DNA from: VAZQ01 sp963807865
GTDB taxonomy: Bacteria; Pseudomonadota; Alphaproteobacteria; Rhizobiales; Xanthobacteraceae
Direction: 5' to 3'
Length of the DNA stretch: 64,000 nt
NCBI GenBank assembly: GCA_963807865.1
Contig: CAWEDK010000016.1
Coordinates: forward strand, 169,085-233,084
The translations under genes were made by a program, and so were the position numbers. The notes below the pieces were generated by a model that was given only the letters and a program-made list of their open reading frames with translations, was not told the origin of the DNA and searched no databases. This document shows positions 17,903 through 26,813 of the stretch, piece after piece (the first letter of the stretch is position 1; each line of letters opens with the position of its first letter).

Positions 17903-18026
17903 GGGGAAAACCTGTTCAACATTTGCTCATGCTTGTCGCGGCGGCACAGATGCCGCCGCTTGAAAGCATGGAATCAATGGTGATGAAAGGCCAGCGCGAT
18001 TCGCCAGGCCGGCCGCGACAGGCTGT

Positions 18027-19268
18027 TCAGCGTGCCGACGCGGTGGCGACCTTGGCCTTCGACTTGGCCTCCTTGGCCTCGGCGATCTGCACGCGGCTCG
18101 CCCGCAACGCCTGCGCGAGCTTGCGCCAGTCACCGCGCGACTGCACGTGCGCCGGATCGTTGCCCGGCATCGGCCGGTGCAAACCGTACTTCGCGCCGTT
18201 GGCATCGAGCCACTTCCAGACCGCTTCCGGATTGTTGTCGGCGCCGGTGACGTCGACCGCACGGCCATGGCCGTAGCCGCCGACCCGTGCACTGCCGCCG
18301 TGCAGCGAGTTGCGCGCGCTGGCCTTGAAACCGGAGGCCAGGCTCTGGCGGTAGTCGTCGCGGAATGCGCTCAGGATCGCCCACCGGATGCCCGCGGCAT
18401 CCATCGCCCTGCCGGCGTGATAAAGCTGCTCGCGGAAGTCGTTATCCATGCCGCTGATCACATAGGCCGGCATGGAAACGCCGAAGCGCTTCGCGGCGAC
18501 CGGGTCCTTCCAGGTGAAGTCACCCGAACCATCCTTCTTGACCGGCGCGCGCTGATAGACTTCCCACAGGTAGCGCTCGACTTCGTCCAGCTTGCCGAGA
18601 TTGCGCGCCTCCGGGCTGACCGTTGCTTCGGGAATGCTTCCCGTCGTCTCCCGCCCGACCGGCTGGGAGGATAGCGACGCCAGGGTGACCGGCTGCGAGG
18701 ACGCCGACGCCAGCGTGAAGGTGGCGGGACCCGTGGGCGGCGCGAACGCCAATGCGCCGATCTCGGATTCCGCACCGGCGATCACGCGCGGGAGCGGATT
18801 CCTGATTGGATTCTTGGGCCGCACGGTCTGAACCGTCTGCGGAACCTGCGCGGTGCGCACCGGCGATTCGCTGAGATCCTCCGCCTGCAACTCTTCGCTT
18901 TCGGCCTCGGAGAAGAACACCCTGGCCTGTTCCCAGCGGTCCTGGAAGTTCTGGCGCTGCTCGGGCGCGCGATAGACCACGGTCTCCTTCGCGGCGTCCC
19001 TGGCACCCATCACCGGCACCAGCGAAGCCTGCTGCTGCTGCAGTTGCTGCTTCTGCTGCTGCTGTTTCGGAGCGACATTTACCGTGCCGAACACGATCAT
19101 GACCGCCGTCACCGCGCTCGCGCCAAGCCAGAACGGCTTGCTGTAGCTGAGCGCGGTACGCAGGGCGCCAATGTAGAAATGGGTACGCGGTGGAAGATAA
19201 ATGCTTGTCGGCAAACCGCCCTGACGAAGCTGTGGCTTGCGAGTCCGAGTCGCGTCCTGTCCAGTCAA
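18027..19268 (-). CDS. Membrane-anchored M15-like (D-Ala-D-Ala carboxypeptidase-type) peptidase
   Basis: The 413-residue protein has a short cytoplasmic head, one membrane segment near residues 46-66 and a glutamine-rich linker (KQQQQKQQLQQQQ). The C-terminal part (about 255-385) resembles peptidase M15/VanY: AILSAFRDDYRQSLASG, HGGSARVGGYGHGRAVDVTG with His and Asp zinc-ligand positions, and a later His in NDPAHVQS. It likely trims peptidoglycan stem peptides in the periplasm. The start is TTG at 19268. The hairpin at about 17938-17957 beyond its end may terminate it. Confidence 0.75.
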   Translation of the reverse strand: MTGQDATRTRKPQLRQGGLPTSIYLPPRTHFYIGALRTALSYSKPFWLGASAVTAVMIVFGTVNVAPKQQQQKQQLQQQQASLVPVMGARDAAKETVVYRAPEQRQNFQDRWEQARVFFSEAESEELQAEDLSESPVRTAQVPQTVQTVRPKNPIRNPLPRVIAGAESEIGALAFAPPTGPATFTLASASSQPVTLASLSSQPVGRETTGSIPEATVSPEARNLGKLDEVERYLWEVYQRAPVKKDGSGDFTWKDPVAAKRFGVSMPAYVISGMDNDFREQLYHAGRAMDAAGIRWAILSAFRDDYRQSLASGFKASARNSLHGGSARVGGYGHGRAVDVTGADNNPEAVWKWLDANGAKYGLHRPMPGNDPAHVQSRGDWRKLAQALRASRVQIAEAKEAKSKAKVATASAR

Positions 19269-19607
19269 AGTAAAGCCTTCCCCCGAAACCGCTTTCCAAC
19301 AAAGGCAGCCCTCACCAACGCATGGTCGTGCCTCGCGGCACGACCGGCGCTCGCTCGATTCAAGCCAGCCAATATTGGTGCGTGATTTCCCCCAACCCCG
19401 AAGCCAATCCCCCGATCGGCGATGTTTCAGTCTAGGACCGAATACGGAAAAAGTTGACCGTGATAAAATGGCAGCATTGGGACGCTGAGCGCCGCAAAGC
19501 AGAAATCCACCACAGTCGTTACGAGAACCTTAAGTGCGGCGAAGCGCCGAGTTGCAGCCCACGCTGCAACTTCCTACCATGACTGGAAAATTACCCTGGA
19601 GGAACAA
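19269..19607. other. Intergenic region without a recognised gene
   Basis: These 339 bp lie between two divergent genes and should carry both promoters. I see no convincing coding frame, no long palindrome and no operator-like repeat in it. The local AT content rises near 19430-19480. Confidence 0.4.
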
Positions 19608-20624
19608 GTGGCCCACCGTCATGTCCATCGTGCCGCCCAGTCGCGGCGCACCCTGCTCAAGTCGGCAGGCGCGCTTGCCGCCGGTATTGCGATGCCGGCG
19701 CTTTGGCGCGAGGAAGCGTTCGCCGCTTATCCGGAGCGTCCGATTCGCATCGTCGTGGCCAACACGCCGGGCGGGCCCTCCGACATCATTGCGCGAATCA
19801 TGGCGGCGGCAATGACCGAGACGGTCGGCGGCTCGGTGATCGTCGAGAACAAGGGCGGCGCCGGCGGCAACATCGGCATGGGTCTGGTGGCGCGCGCGGA
19901 ACCCGATGGCTACACGATCCTGCTGTCGACCAGCGCGTATTCCGTTAACCCTGGGCTCTATCAGAACCTGCCCTACGACCCGTTCAAGGATTTCGTCGCG
20001 ATCTGCGAACTCGCGGTCTCGCCACACGTCTTCGCGGTGAAGCCCGACCTCGGCGTCAAGAACGTGAAGGAATTCGTCGCGCTGGCGAAGAAGGACCCGG
20101 ACAAGTTCAACGTCTCGACGCCACCGATCGGCACCACACCGCAACTGCAGGCCGAAGTGCTCAAGCTGCGGGAGGGGCTGCAAGGCATGGCGACGGTGGT
20201 GTTCCCGGGCGGCGGCGATGCGCTCAAGGCGCTGCTCACCGGCACCGTGCAATTGTCGTCCGGAGTCCTGGCGCCCGCGCATCCGCAGATCAAGGCCGGC
20301 AACATCAAGGGGCTGGCGGTGACGGGCTCGACGCGCTGGCACGATCTGCCGGACATTCCGACCATGATCGAGTCCGGATACCCGGACTTCGTGTTCGACA
20401 CTTACACGGCGCTGATGGCGCCGGCGAAGACGCCGCCCGAGATCGTCGCGCGCCTGGAAAAGACCGCGCTCGACATCCTCAACAAGCCGGACATGAAGCA
20501 GCGGCTCACGCAGGCCGGCTTCGAGGTGACGGCCCGGGACGGCAAGGGCCACATGGCCCGCGTCGAAAAGGAAGTCCCGATGTTCCGCCAGATCATCGAA
20601 CAGGCCAACATCAAGAAGCTGTAG
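19608..20624 (+). CDS. Tripartite tricarboxylate transporter receptor (TctC/Bug family)
   Basis: This 338-residue periplasmic receptor has a signal with RRTLLKSAGALAAGIAMP and a mature part starting YPERPIRIVVANTPGGPSD, then VENKGGAGGNIGMGLVARAEPDGYTIL, the Bug-family core. The start is GTG, set by GGAGG 8 bp upstream. No tctA or tctB membrane genes are near, so it is an orphan receptor, common in this group of bacteria. Ligand unknown. Confidence 0.9.
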   Translation: MAHRHVHRAAQSRRTLLKSAGALAAGIAMPALWREEAFAAYPERPIRIVVANTPGGPSDIIARIMAAAMTETVGGSVIVENKGGAGGNIGMGLVARAEPDGYTILLSTSAYSVNPGLYQNLPYDPFKDFVAICELAVSPHVFAVKPDLGVKNVKEFVALAKKDPDKFNVSTPPIGTTPQLQAEVLKLREGLQGMATVVFPGGGDALKALLTGTVQLSSGVLAPAHPQIKAGNIKGLAVTGSTRWHDLPDIPTMIESGYPDFVFDTYTALMAPAKTPPEIVARLEKTALDILNKPDMKQRLTQAGFEVTARDGKGHMARVEKEVPMFRQIIEQANIKKL

Positions 20625-20662
20625 TTCGGCACGCGGAGCGCGCCCAGCGCGCAATGCCACTG

Positions 20663-20767
20663 CCTCATTCTGAGGAGCGGGCGCAGCGCGCGTCTCGAAG
20701 CGAGGCCGCGGGTTCGGTATGGGCTGCCATCCTTCGAGACGCGCCTTCGGCGCTCCTCAGGATGAGG
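20663..20767. repeat. Intergenic palindrome, CCTCAT-CTGAGGAGC family, copy 2
   Basis: It begins CCTCATTCTGAGGAGCG and ends CGCTCCTCAGGATGAGG, with the inner pair GCGTCTCGAAG / CTTCGAGACGC. It sits between two convergent genes, where it could act as a two-way terminator. Confidence 0.8.
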
Positions 20768-20839
20768 CCCGAAGCAATCATGGATTCCAGGCTCGCCGGC
20801 TTTGCCTCCGCCCCGGAATGGCGCTGGATCGTTCAAGCC

Positions 20840-22147
20840 TCAACACGGCGCGACGGCGATCTCCATCGGGAATTTGTCGACGCATTCGTGCCCGTCCTTG
20901 GTGACGATCAAGGTGTGGCCGAGGAATATCCCGAACATGCCATCGGCGGTGATCGGGTTGGGCTCGGCCATGATGATCATGCCGGGCTTGAGAATCTTAT
21001 CGATCTCGTCGGCCTCGGTGCGCTCGTAGAACACGTGCGGCTTGTCGGTGACGATGTCGATGCCGTGCACCTGCGTGGGCCGCGATTGCACACCCTTCTC
21101 GCGGAAGAACTGACTGGCGAGGCGCATGTTGTCCGTGAGGTTGCCGGGCCTGATCTCGGCGATGATCTTCTCGTAGCCGGGCAGCGTGATGTCTTCCCAG
21201 AACCGCCGCACCATCTCGGTCGGCTGGCCGAGCGTGATCGGTGAACCGATCTGGGCCGACATGCCGTTATAGCCGGCGGCGAGCTCCATGTTGATGATGT
21301 CGCCCTTCAGGAGCTTGCGGTGCGACGGCCGCGGATTGCCGAACACCATCGCGGGATTGGCCATCGGCGTGGTGCCGATAATGAGAAAATCGATATCGCC
21401 GCCGCCGTCCAAGATCGCGGCGCCGGCGGCGGCGCGCAGTTCGTATTCGGGAATGCCGGGCTTCGCGCGCGCGATCATCGCCTCCATGGCACGCTGGCAG
21501 AGCACGCCGGCCTTACGCACGCAGCGCAGTTCCTCCTCGCTGTGGATCACCACCAGTTCGTGCATGAAGCCTTTGGTGAACACGATCTCCGCATCGGGCA
21601 ACGACTGGCGCAGCACATTGTACTGGTTGACCGGCAGATAGTCGTTGTGACGCGGGTCCACTTCGATCAGGCCAATGCGGCCGCGCTCGAGCTTCAGCTC
21701 CTTGAGGCGCTCGACCATGACCTCGGCATACTTGCCGCTGCGGCTGTGGCGCACGTCGGTGAGCGCGTTCGCGCATTCACGCCGTGCCGCTTCGCAGTGC
21801 GTGCCGCCCATCGAGAACACCAGCGTCGGCTCGCCGTCGAGCGGCACCACCACGTAAGACGCGATGGCATGCCACTCCCAATGGCCGGTTAGCCATTGCA
21901 TGCCGCCGCCGAAGCTCCAATGGCTCGGGCCACCCGGGACGATCACGGCGTCGAGCTTGTGCTCGCGCATCTTATCCCGAAGGGACGCATACCTCCGCGC
22001 ATACTCGGCCTTGGAGTAATGGTCGTAGACCGCGTCGCGGTAATACGGCGTGTCGTACATGTTGGAGAATGGCGCGTTGTGGTCGAGCTTGCCGCGCACC
22101 TGTTCCCAGGTCTGATGGCTCTTGGGCAGTGGGGTCTGGATGTTCAT
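20840..22147 (-). CDS. Creatinase/aminopeptidase-P fold protein (M24 family) with altered metal site
   Basis: This 435-residue protein has the two-domain layout of creatinase and prolidase: N-terminal part to about 190, pita-bread domain from about 205. Of the five usual metal ligands (D, D, H, E, E) only His361 and Glu395 (MAEPNP) fit; the first Asp is Glu288 (NMELAAGYNG), the second is Gln299, and the last Glu is replaced by Gly410 (FLGHTLIVT). It may therefore act without metal, as creatinase does, or use a different metal, as in DMSP lyase DddP. The ATG at 22147 is chosen; a TTG 18 bp upstream is possible. It is last in the operon after a Tau/Ssu-like importer, which may bring its substrate. 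Confidence 0.8.
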   Translation of the reverse strand: MNIQTPLPKSHQTWEQVRGKLDHNAPFSNMYDTPYYRDAVYDHYSKAEYARRYASLRDKMREHKLDAVIVPGGPSHWSFGGGMQWLTGHWEWHAIASYVVVPLDGEPTLVFSMGGTHCEAARRECANALTDVRHSRSGKYAEVMVERLKELKLERGRIGLIEVDPRHNDYLPVNQYNVLRQSLPDAEIVFTKGFMHELVVIHSEEELRCVRKAGVLCQRAMEAMIARAKPGIPEYELRAAAGAAILDGGGDIDFLIIGTTPMANPAMVFGNPRPSHRKLLKGDIINMELAAGYNGMSAQIGSPITLGQPTEMVRRFWEDITLPGYEKIIAEIRPGNLTDNMRLASQFFREKGVQSRPTQVHGIDIVTDKPHVFYERTEADEIDKILKPGMIIMAEPNPITADGMFGIFLGHTLIVTKDGHECVDKFPMEIAVAPC

Positions 22148-22187
22148 GTTCTTCGGGCCTTTCAATCAGTTGAGCCACCTCCTCCAC

Positions 22188-22260
22188 TCATTCCCACGCA
22201 AGCGGGAACCCAGACCTTCGCACAAGACCTGGGTCCCCGCGTTCGCGGGGACGAACGGAG
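22188..22260. repeat. Intergenic palindrome, TTCCC...GGGAACCCAG / CTGGGTCCCC family
   Basis: The arms are CATTCCCACGCAAGCGGGAA + CCCAG and CTGGG + TCCCCGCGTTCGCGGGGACG. It lies between the binding protein and M24 genes inside one operon. A related element is at 50491-50600. Confidence 0.7.
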
Positions 22261-22286
22261 AATCGATCAGCGTCGCTGAAACGAAG

Positions 22287-23327
22287 TTAGTCCTTGCAGT
22301 TGCCGATGGTGACCGGGCCGCCGGCGGCCTCGACCGCTTCCTTGGCGAGCGCGAAATTCGCCACTTGCTCGGGCGTTGGCTTCTTGTCCTTCTCGATGTC
22401 GCCATTCTCGGCGCTGTTGTTGATCGACCAAGCGCTCCGCTCCGGCGTGAGGCCGCCATTCACCGACCAGACGCAGGTCTTGGTGAGCACGTCGATCGCA
22501 TACTCGATCGCATCCTTCGGCTTGTCGGTGGCTTTCTGAATGGCCGGCACGACCTTGGCTTTGTCGCCGAACATTGCCCGGTTGGCCTCGATCATCGCGG
22601 CGGCGGTATCGCGCAGCAGCGCGCGATCGCGCGCGATCCAGTCGGACGAGGCGCCATAGGCGTTGAACATATAATTGGGCATAAGCTCCGCGAGTTGCAC
22701 CAGGAGATTAAGCGACGGCTTGGCCTTCTTGGCGAGGAAGACATCCTCGGGATGCAACGCGACACCGTCGACCTGGCCGGCGATCAGGCCGGGCAGCCGG
22801 CCGGCGGTTGCCGATGGAATGAACTGCGCATCATCGACCGTGAGGCCGGCGGTCTTGAGCACCTCGCGGCCCATCCGCCAGTTGAAGCCGCCGACCCCGC
22901 CGCCGGTCGCCGAGAGCCGCTTGCCCTTGAGATCGGCTGCGGTCTTGACGTCGGGCGACACCATGTAGGCCTGCGGCATGCGCGGCGCGAGGCCCCAGAA
23001 CTGCTGCACCTTCAGGCCGCGGCCGACCGCGACGTCGCTCACGCTCACGATCGCGGAGCCCTGCACCGCCGCGGCGTTCGAGGTCGCCGACTGGCCGCCC
23101 TCGAACTGAATGATGTTGGCGTCGATGCAGCGCTTGGCGAAGAGACCGAGCTCCTTGGCAACGTAGGGCGTGCTGTGCACAACATTGGGCGGCGACACCG
23201 ATACGCCGATATTGACCTTGCGCATGGTGGCGCAGGCTGGCGCCTGTGCGGAGGCGACGTTTGTGTCGGCAAGCACGCAGCAGGCCGCCAGTGTCAGTAG
23301 TCCTACCGACCGATACCCGTCTCTCAT
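22287..23327 (-). CDS. ABC transporter substrate-binding protein (NMT1/TauA-like)
   Basis: This 346-residue periplasmic receptor has a signal peptide (about 1-28) and an NMT1/TauA-type domain: VNIGVSVSPPNVVHSTPYVAKELGLFAKRC, then ADLKGKRLSATGGGVGGFNWRMGREVLKTAGL, and AGRLPGLIAGQVDGVALHP. The start at 23327 has AAGGGA upstream; the much longer open frame is a shadow of the permease. It belongs with the permease and ATPase immediately upstream. Ligand unknown; the family covers sulfonates, nitrate, pyrimidines and aromatic acids. Four Cys residues in the mature chain are unusual. Confidence 0.88.
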   Translation of the reverse strand: MRDGYRSVGLLTLAACCVLADTNVASAQAPACATMRKVNIGVSVSPPNVVHSTPYVAKELGLFAKRCIDANIIQFEGGQSATSNAAAVQGSAIVSVSDVAVGRGLKVQQFWGLAPRMPQAYMVSPDVKTAADLKGKRLSATGGGVGGFNWRMGREVLKTAGLTVDDAQFIPSATAGRLPGLIAGQVDGVALHPEDVFLAKKAKPSLNLLVQLAELMPNYMFNAYGASSDWIARDRALLRDTAAAMIEANRAMFGDKAKVVPAIQKATDKPKDAIEYAIDVLTKTCVWSVNGGLTPERSAWSINNSAENGDIEKDKKPTPEQVANFALAKEAVEAAGGPVTIGNCKD

Positions 23328-23365
23328 GGTTCGTTCCCTTCCTGGTATTTTCCTTGACCGGGCGG

Positions 23366-24235
23366 CTAATCGTCGTGTGGTGCGGCGGTCCACGGCGCCA
23401 CGTAACGCTCGGCTAGCCGCAGCAGCGCGGTCAGCGTCACGCCCAGCAGCCCCAGTGTCACGATCGGCACGAACATCTTGTCGACCTGATAAGTCGAGGC
23501 GGTCCGCACGATCAGGTAGCCGATGCCGGAAATCGCGGTGTAGAGGTCGGCCAGCACCATGCCGATCAGCCCACGACCGAGCGCCAGCCGCAGTCCGGTA
23601 ACGATGAATGGCAGCGATGCCGGCAGCACGATGTTCGCCCACAGTTGCCCTTCCGAGCAGCGGAACGCGCGACCGACCTCCAGCAGTTTCGGATCGACGC
23701 TCTTCACGCCCTGGTAGGTGTTGATCACCATCGGGAAGAACGCGAACATGAACAGGATAATGACCTTCGCGGTGGTCTCGAACCCGGCCCACAGCACGAT
23801 CAGCGGCACGAGCGCGACCGACGGAATCGAGTACAGAAACGTGATGTAGACGTTGAGCGCGATGTCGAGCACCCAGAAGCGAGCCAGCAGAAGGCCGATC
23901 GCGATCCCGAACACCACCGCGAGCGTAAAGCCGATGGCAAGCACCACCAGGCTCGGCCACAGATAGGTCCACAGCTCGCCGCTGAGGATCATGTGATATC
24001 CGGCCACCGCCACCTTCGAGGGCGACGTGAACAGCACCGGATCGACGTTGCGCGCGGCGATCTCCCACAGTCCGAGCGCCAGCACCAACGAAAGAACACG
24101 GATGATGAAGTTGTGAAGCTGGCGGCGATGCCGGCGCGCGGCCGCCGCGCGCTCGGCGCGCGCCTTGTCATCGGCGAGGTCTTCGACACGTACGGCGCCG
24201 GCAAGGCTGCCCTGTGCTTGCTCGACCGCGGTCAC
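23366..24235 (-). CDS. ABC transporter permease (TauC/SsuC-like)
   Basis: This 289-residue protein is a six-segment BPD_transp_1 permease. The core reads VYITFLYSIPSVALVPLIVLW and the EAA loop is LLEVGRAFRCSEGQLWANIVLPASLPFIVTGLRLALG, typical of the Tau/Ssu group. Its GTG start overlaps the stop of the ATPase gene (GTGA, 24232-24235), so the pair is coupled. Confidence 0.9.
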   Translation of the reverse strand: MTAVEQAQGSLAGAVRVEDLADDKARAERAAAARRHRRQLHNFIIRVLSLVLALGLWEIAARNVDPVLFTSPSKVAVAGYHMILSGELWTYLWPSLVVLAIGFTLAVVFGIAIGLLLARFWVLDIALNVYITFLYSIPSVALVPLIVLWAGFETTAKVIILFMFAFFPMVINTYQGVKSVDPKLLEVGRAFRCSEGQLWANIVLPASLPFIVTGLRLALGRGLIGMVLADLYTAISGIGYLIVRTASTYQVDKMFVPIVTLGLLGVTLTALLRLAERYVAPWTAAPHDD

Positions 24236-25053
24236 GCGACCTCCCTCGGCGCCGTCGCGCGGCGCGGCTTGGCGGTGTGAAGCTGATGCCAGATGTGCAG
24301 CCGGAACTCGGTGAAGCGTGGATCGGAGCGCACCACGTCGGCGTTGCGCGGCCAGCCGAAGGGCATGTCGAGCACCTCCTTGATGCGGCCGGGACGCGCG
24401 CTCATCACCGCGATGCGGTCGCCGAGCAGAATAGCCTCGTCGATCGAATGGGTGATGAACACCATGGTCTTGCGCTCGTCGGGCCGCTCCATGAGCTGGA
24501 GCAGTTCTTCCTGCAATATCTCGCGGGTCTGCGCGTCGAGCGCGGCGAACGGCTCATCCATCAGCAGGACGGACGGGTTCATCGCAAGCGCGCGCACCAG
24601 TCCCACGCGCTGCTGCATGCCGCCGGAGAGCTGATAGGGATAATGCGCCTCGAATCCGGTCAGGCCGACCAGATCGAGATAGTGCGTGACGCGCTGCTTG
24701 ATCTCGGCCCGCGGCGTGCCGGCCATCGCCAGCCCGAAAGCGGCGTTGTCGTACACCGTCTTCCACGGCAGCAGGCCGAAATGCTGAAACACCATCGCGA
24801 CCCCATCGGGCGGGCGGCCGCGCACCGGCTTGCCGTGCACGCGAATCTCCCCGCTGCTCAGGTCCGTCAAGCCGGCAATGCAACGCAGCAGCGTCGTCTT
24901 GCCGCAACCCGACGGCCCGACCACGCACATGATCTCGTTGCGCCGCACCTCGAGCGACAACTGGTGAAATGCGACCACCGCGCCGTCAAGGAAGAGTTTG
25001 CTGGCGCCCTCCGTAACGATCGCCGGCTGATCCGTAGCTTCGCCTGACTTCAT
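24232..25053 (-). CDS. ABC transporter ATP-binding protein (TauB/SsuB-like)
   Basis: This 273-residue ATPase has Walker A GPSGCGKTT (about residue 47), signature LSGGMQQRVGLVRAL, Walker B LLMDEPFAALD and the switch His in FITHSIDEA. It powers the permease encoded next. It is the first gene of the operon ATPase-permease-receptor-M24 protein; its promoter must lie in the spacer with the CTAGTG hairpin array. Confidence 0.92.
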   Translation of the reverse strand: MKSGEATDQPAIVTEGASKLFLDGAVVAFHQLSLEVRRNEIMCVVGPSGCGKTTLLRCIAGLTDLSSGEIRVHGKPVRGRPPDGVAMVFQHFGLLPWKTVYDNAAFGLAMAGTPRAEIKQRVTHYLDLVGLTGFEAHYPYQLSGGMQQRVGLVRALAMNPSVLLMDEPFAALDAQTREILQEELLQLMERPDERKTMVFITHSIDEAILLGDRIAVMSARPGRIKEVLDMPFGWPRNADVVRSDPRFTEFRLHIWHQLHTAKPRRATAPREVA

Positions 25054-25172
25054 ACGCCTCCGTCCCGCTGATCGCCGGCTCTAGGCCGCAGTCGACCGTT
25101 GCTTTTGTTGTTGTGTCCAGTGCCGGTCAGTTTCCGGGAAAAGCTTCCGAAACGCAATCCGGCAGCCACCGT

Positions 25173-25249
25173 CTCGTGATCCAATTCCAACATTCGCATC
25201 TCGCTTCAGCAAGCACCTTTGCGAATGCTGGAATTAAACGGACCACTAG
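25173..25249. repeat. CTAGTG-ended hairpin element C
   Basis: The left arm CTCGTGATCC + AATTCCAACATTCGCA pairs with TGCGAATGCTGGAATT + AAAC + GGACCACTAG. It shares its last four bases with the first of element D, so C and D are fused end to end. Confidence 0.75.
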
Positions 25250-25323
25250 TGTGGCGGTTCAGAAGTCCGCATCATTCTCGCGGCGAGTCCGAAATGCGGA
25301 CTTCTGAACCAAAGCCACACTAG
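25246..25323. repeat. CTAGTG-ended hairpin element D
   Basis: The left arm CTAGTGTGGC + GGTTCAGAAGTCCGCAT pairs perfectly with ATGCGGACTTCTGAACC + AAA + GCCACACTAG apart from the three-base bulge. The loop carries CTCGCGGCGAG, itself self-complementary. Stem sequence differs from A, B, C and E but both arms change together. Confidence 0.8.
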
Positions 25324-25335
25324 ATCAATAAGTAG

Positions 25336-25410
25336 CTAGTGTCCGTCGATTCCGAAGTTCGCAGATGGGGGCGCCGCAGGAAGATGCGAACTTCGGAATC
25401 GGGACACTAG
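25336..25410. repeat. CTAGTG-ended hairpin element E
   Basis: The left arm CTAGTGTCCGTC + GATTCCGAAGTTCGCA pairs with TGCGAACTTCGGAATC + GGGACACTAG. The inner 16 bp are identical to element A, though A lies 16 kb away. The loop has GCGCCGCAGG. Confidence 0.8.
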
Positions 25411-25423
25411 CAAATTTATGCTT

Positions 25424-25500
25424 CCAGTGGAGTTTGGATTTGACATTCGCTTTGCGAACTGCGGCTAGGTGGGCAGAGAATTCAGAATCCACTCCATTAG
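25424..25500. repeat. Degenerate hairpin element F
   Basis: The left side AGTGGAGTTTGGATTTGA and right side TTCAGAATCCACTCCATTAG still pair over GGAGT and GGATT, but with mismatches, and ATTCGC is kept inside. It looks like a decayed member of the same family and ends the array 106 bp before the MetE-like gene. Confidence 0.5.
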
Positions 25501-25606
25501 TACGCTTCATCCTCACGATGGAACATGGCAGGATGCCGCCGGGGGTTTTGGCCGCGTGCGGTCCGAAGGGACGCCGGTCGAGACTACATCTGGCCGAGGT
25601 TCCTGC

Positions 25607-26731
25607 ATGCGTGCGACGACGACAACGCCGCCCTTTCGGGCCGAGCACATCGGCAGCTTGATTCGACCGCCGGAATTGCTCGCCGCGCGGGAAAAGCATG
25701 CGGCCGGCCGGCTCGACAGCGCGGAACTGCGCGCCATCGAAGACGACGCCATTGCCCGCGTGGTCAAACTGCAAGAGGACCTCGGCCTCCAGGTGGTGAC
25801 GGACGGCGAGTTCCGCCGCGGCACATACTCCGAGAGCTTCACCAGTTCGGGCATCTCCGGCATCAGCATCGAGCGGACCGAGGACCGGGGCTGGAGCGCA
25901 TCGCCGAGCCGCGGCCACCGCATGGCGCAGCGCATTCCCAAGGTGGTGGACCGCATCGCATGGCAAGGCCCGCAGAACGCCGGCGATTTTCGCTACCTGA
26001 AATCGTTGACGGCGCGGACGGGCAAGATCACCCTCCCCGGCCCCTGCTATATCCACTACCGCGCCGGCCGGGCCAACATCAACCGTGATGTCTATCCCGA
26101 CCTCGACACGTTCTGGTCGGACCTCGTGCGCGCCTATCATGACGAGATGCACTCGCTCGCCGAAGCCGGCTGCGGCTACCTCCAGATCGACGAGACCTCG
26201 CTGGTGAAGCTCGGCGACCCGCGGGTGCGCCAGTTGCTCACCGAGCGCGGCGACGACTGGCGGGACTTGCTGCGCAGCTACATCGGCGTCATCAACGCGG
26301 TGATCGCGGGCGCGCCGGACGGCATGACCATCGGGCTTCATGTCTGCCGCAGCCAGGACCCGAGTTGGCAGGCGGATGCCGGATACGACGCGATCGCCGA
26401 GCCACTGTTCAACGAACTCAACGTCGGCATCTATTTCCTCGAATACGACAACGCCCGCGCGGGCGACTTCTCGCCGCTGCGGCTGGTGCCGTCTGGCAAG
26501 TTCGTGGTGCTGGGCCTCGTCGCCACCAAGATCGCGGAGGTAGAATCCGCCGCTTCGCTCAAGCAGCGCATCGCGGATGCGAGCCGCTACATCAGGCTCG
26601 AGCAACTCGGCCTCAGCCCACAATGCGGCTTCTCAACCAGCGCCGCCGAGCATGTCGCGGTGACAGAGAACGTTGAGAAGGCCAAGCTCGCGCGCGTGGT
26701 CGAGGTGTCGAGCGAAGTTTGGGGCGGTTGA
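25607..26731 (+). CDS. Cobalamin-independent methionine synthase-like protein (MetE C-terminal domain family)
   Basis: This 374-residue protein resembles the stand-alone MetE C-terminal barrel: FRAEHIGSLIRPPELLAAR, VVTDGEFRR, then GPCYIHYRAGR, AEAGCGYLQIDETSL, and GLHVCRSQ where His-x-Cys is part of the zinc site; the later Cys in LSPQCGFS completes it. MetE proper is twice as long, so this is a methyltransferase of unknown acceptor, seen in many catabolic clusters. The ATG at 25607 has GAGG upstream. The frame extends to 25469 but that part overlaps hairpin F and looks non-coding. Confidence 0.85.
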   Translation: MRATTTTPPFRAEHIGSLIRPPELLAAREKHAAGRLDSAELRAIEDDAIARVVKLQEDLGLQVVTDGEFRRGTYSESFTSSGISGISIERTEDRGWSASPSRGHRMAQRIPKVVDRIAWQGPQNAGDFRYLKSLTARTGKITLPGPCYIHYRAGRANINRDVYPDLDTFWSDLVRAYHDEMHSLAEAGCGYLQIDETSLVKLGDPRVRQLLTERGDDWRDLLRSYIGVINAVIAGAPDGMTIGLHVCRSQDPSWQADAGYDAIAEPLFNELNVGIYFLEYDNARAGDFSPLRLVPSGKFVVLGLVATKIAEVESAASLKQRIADASRYIRLEQLGLSPQCGFSTSAAEHVAVTENVEKAKLARVVEVSSEVWGG

Positions 26732-26813
26732 AAGGCAAGGCGGTTGTTTTCGCGCGATCGCCCCTTGCTTGAGAGGGCATAATAATAGCGATCTCGACTC
26801 TCGGGGAGAAACG

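Noticed and set aside
25173..25500. CRISPR array
   Set aside because: The units are long hairpins of varying stem sequence without short identical repeats separated by unique spacers, and no cas gene is near.
25173..25500. Insertion-sequence ends
   Set aside because: No transposase-like frame lies between the inverted arms; each element is only 75-79 bp.
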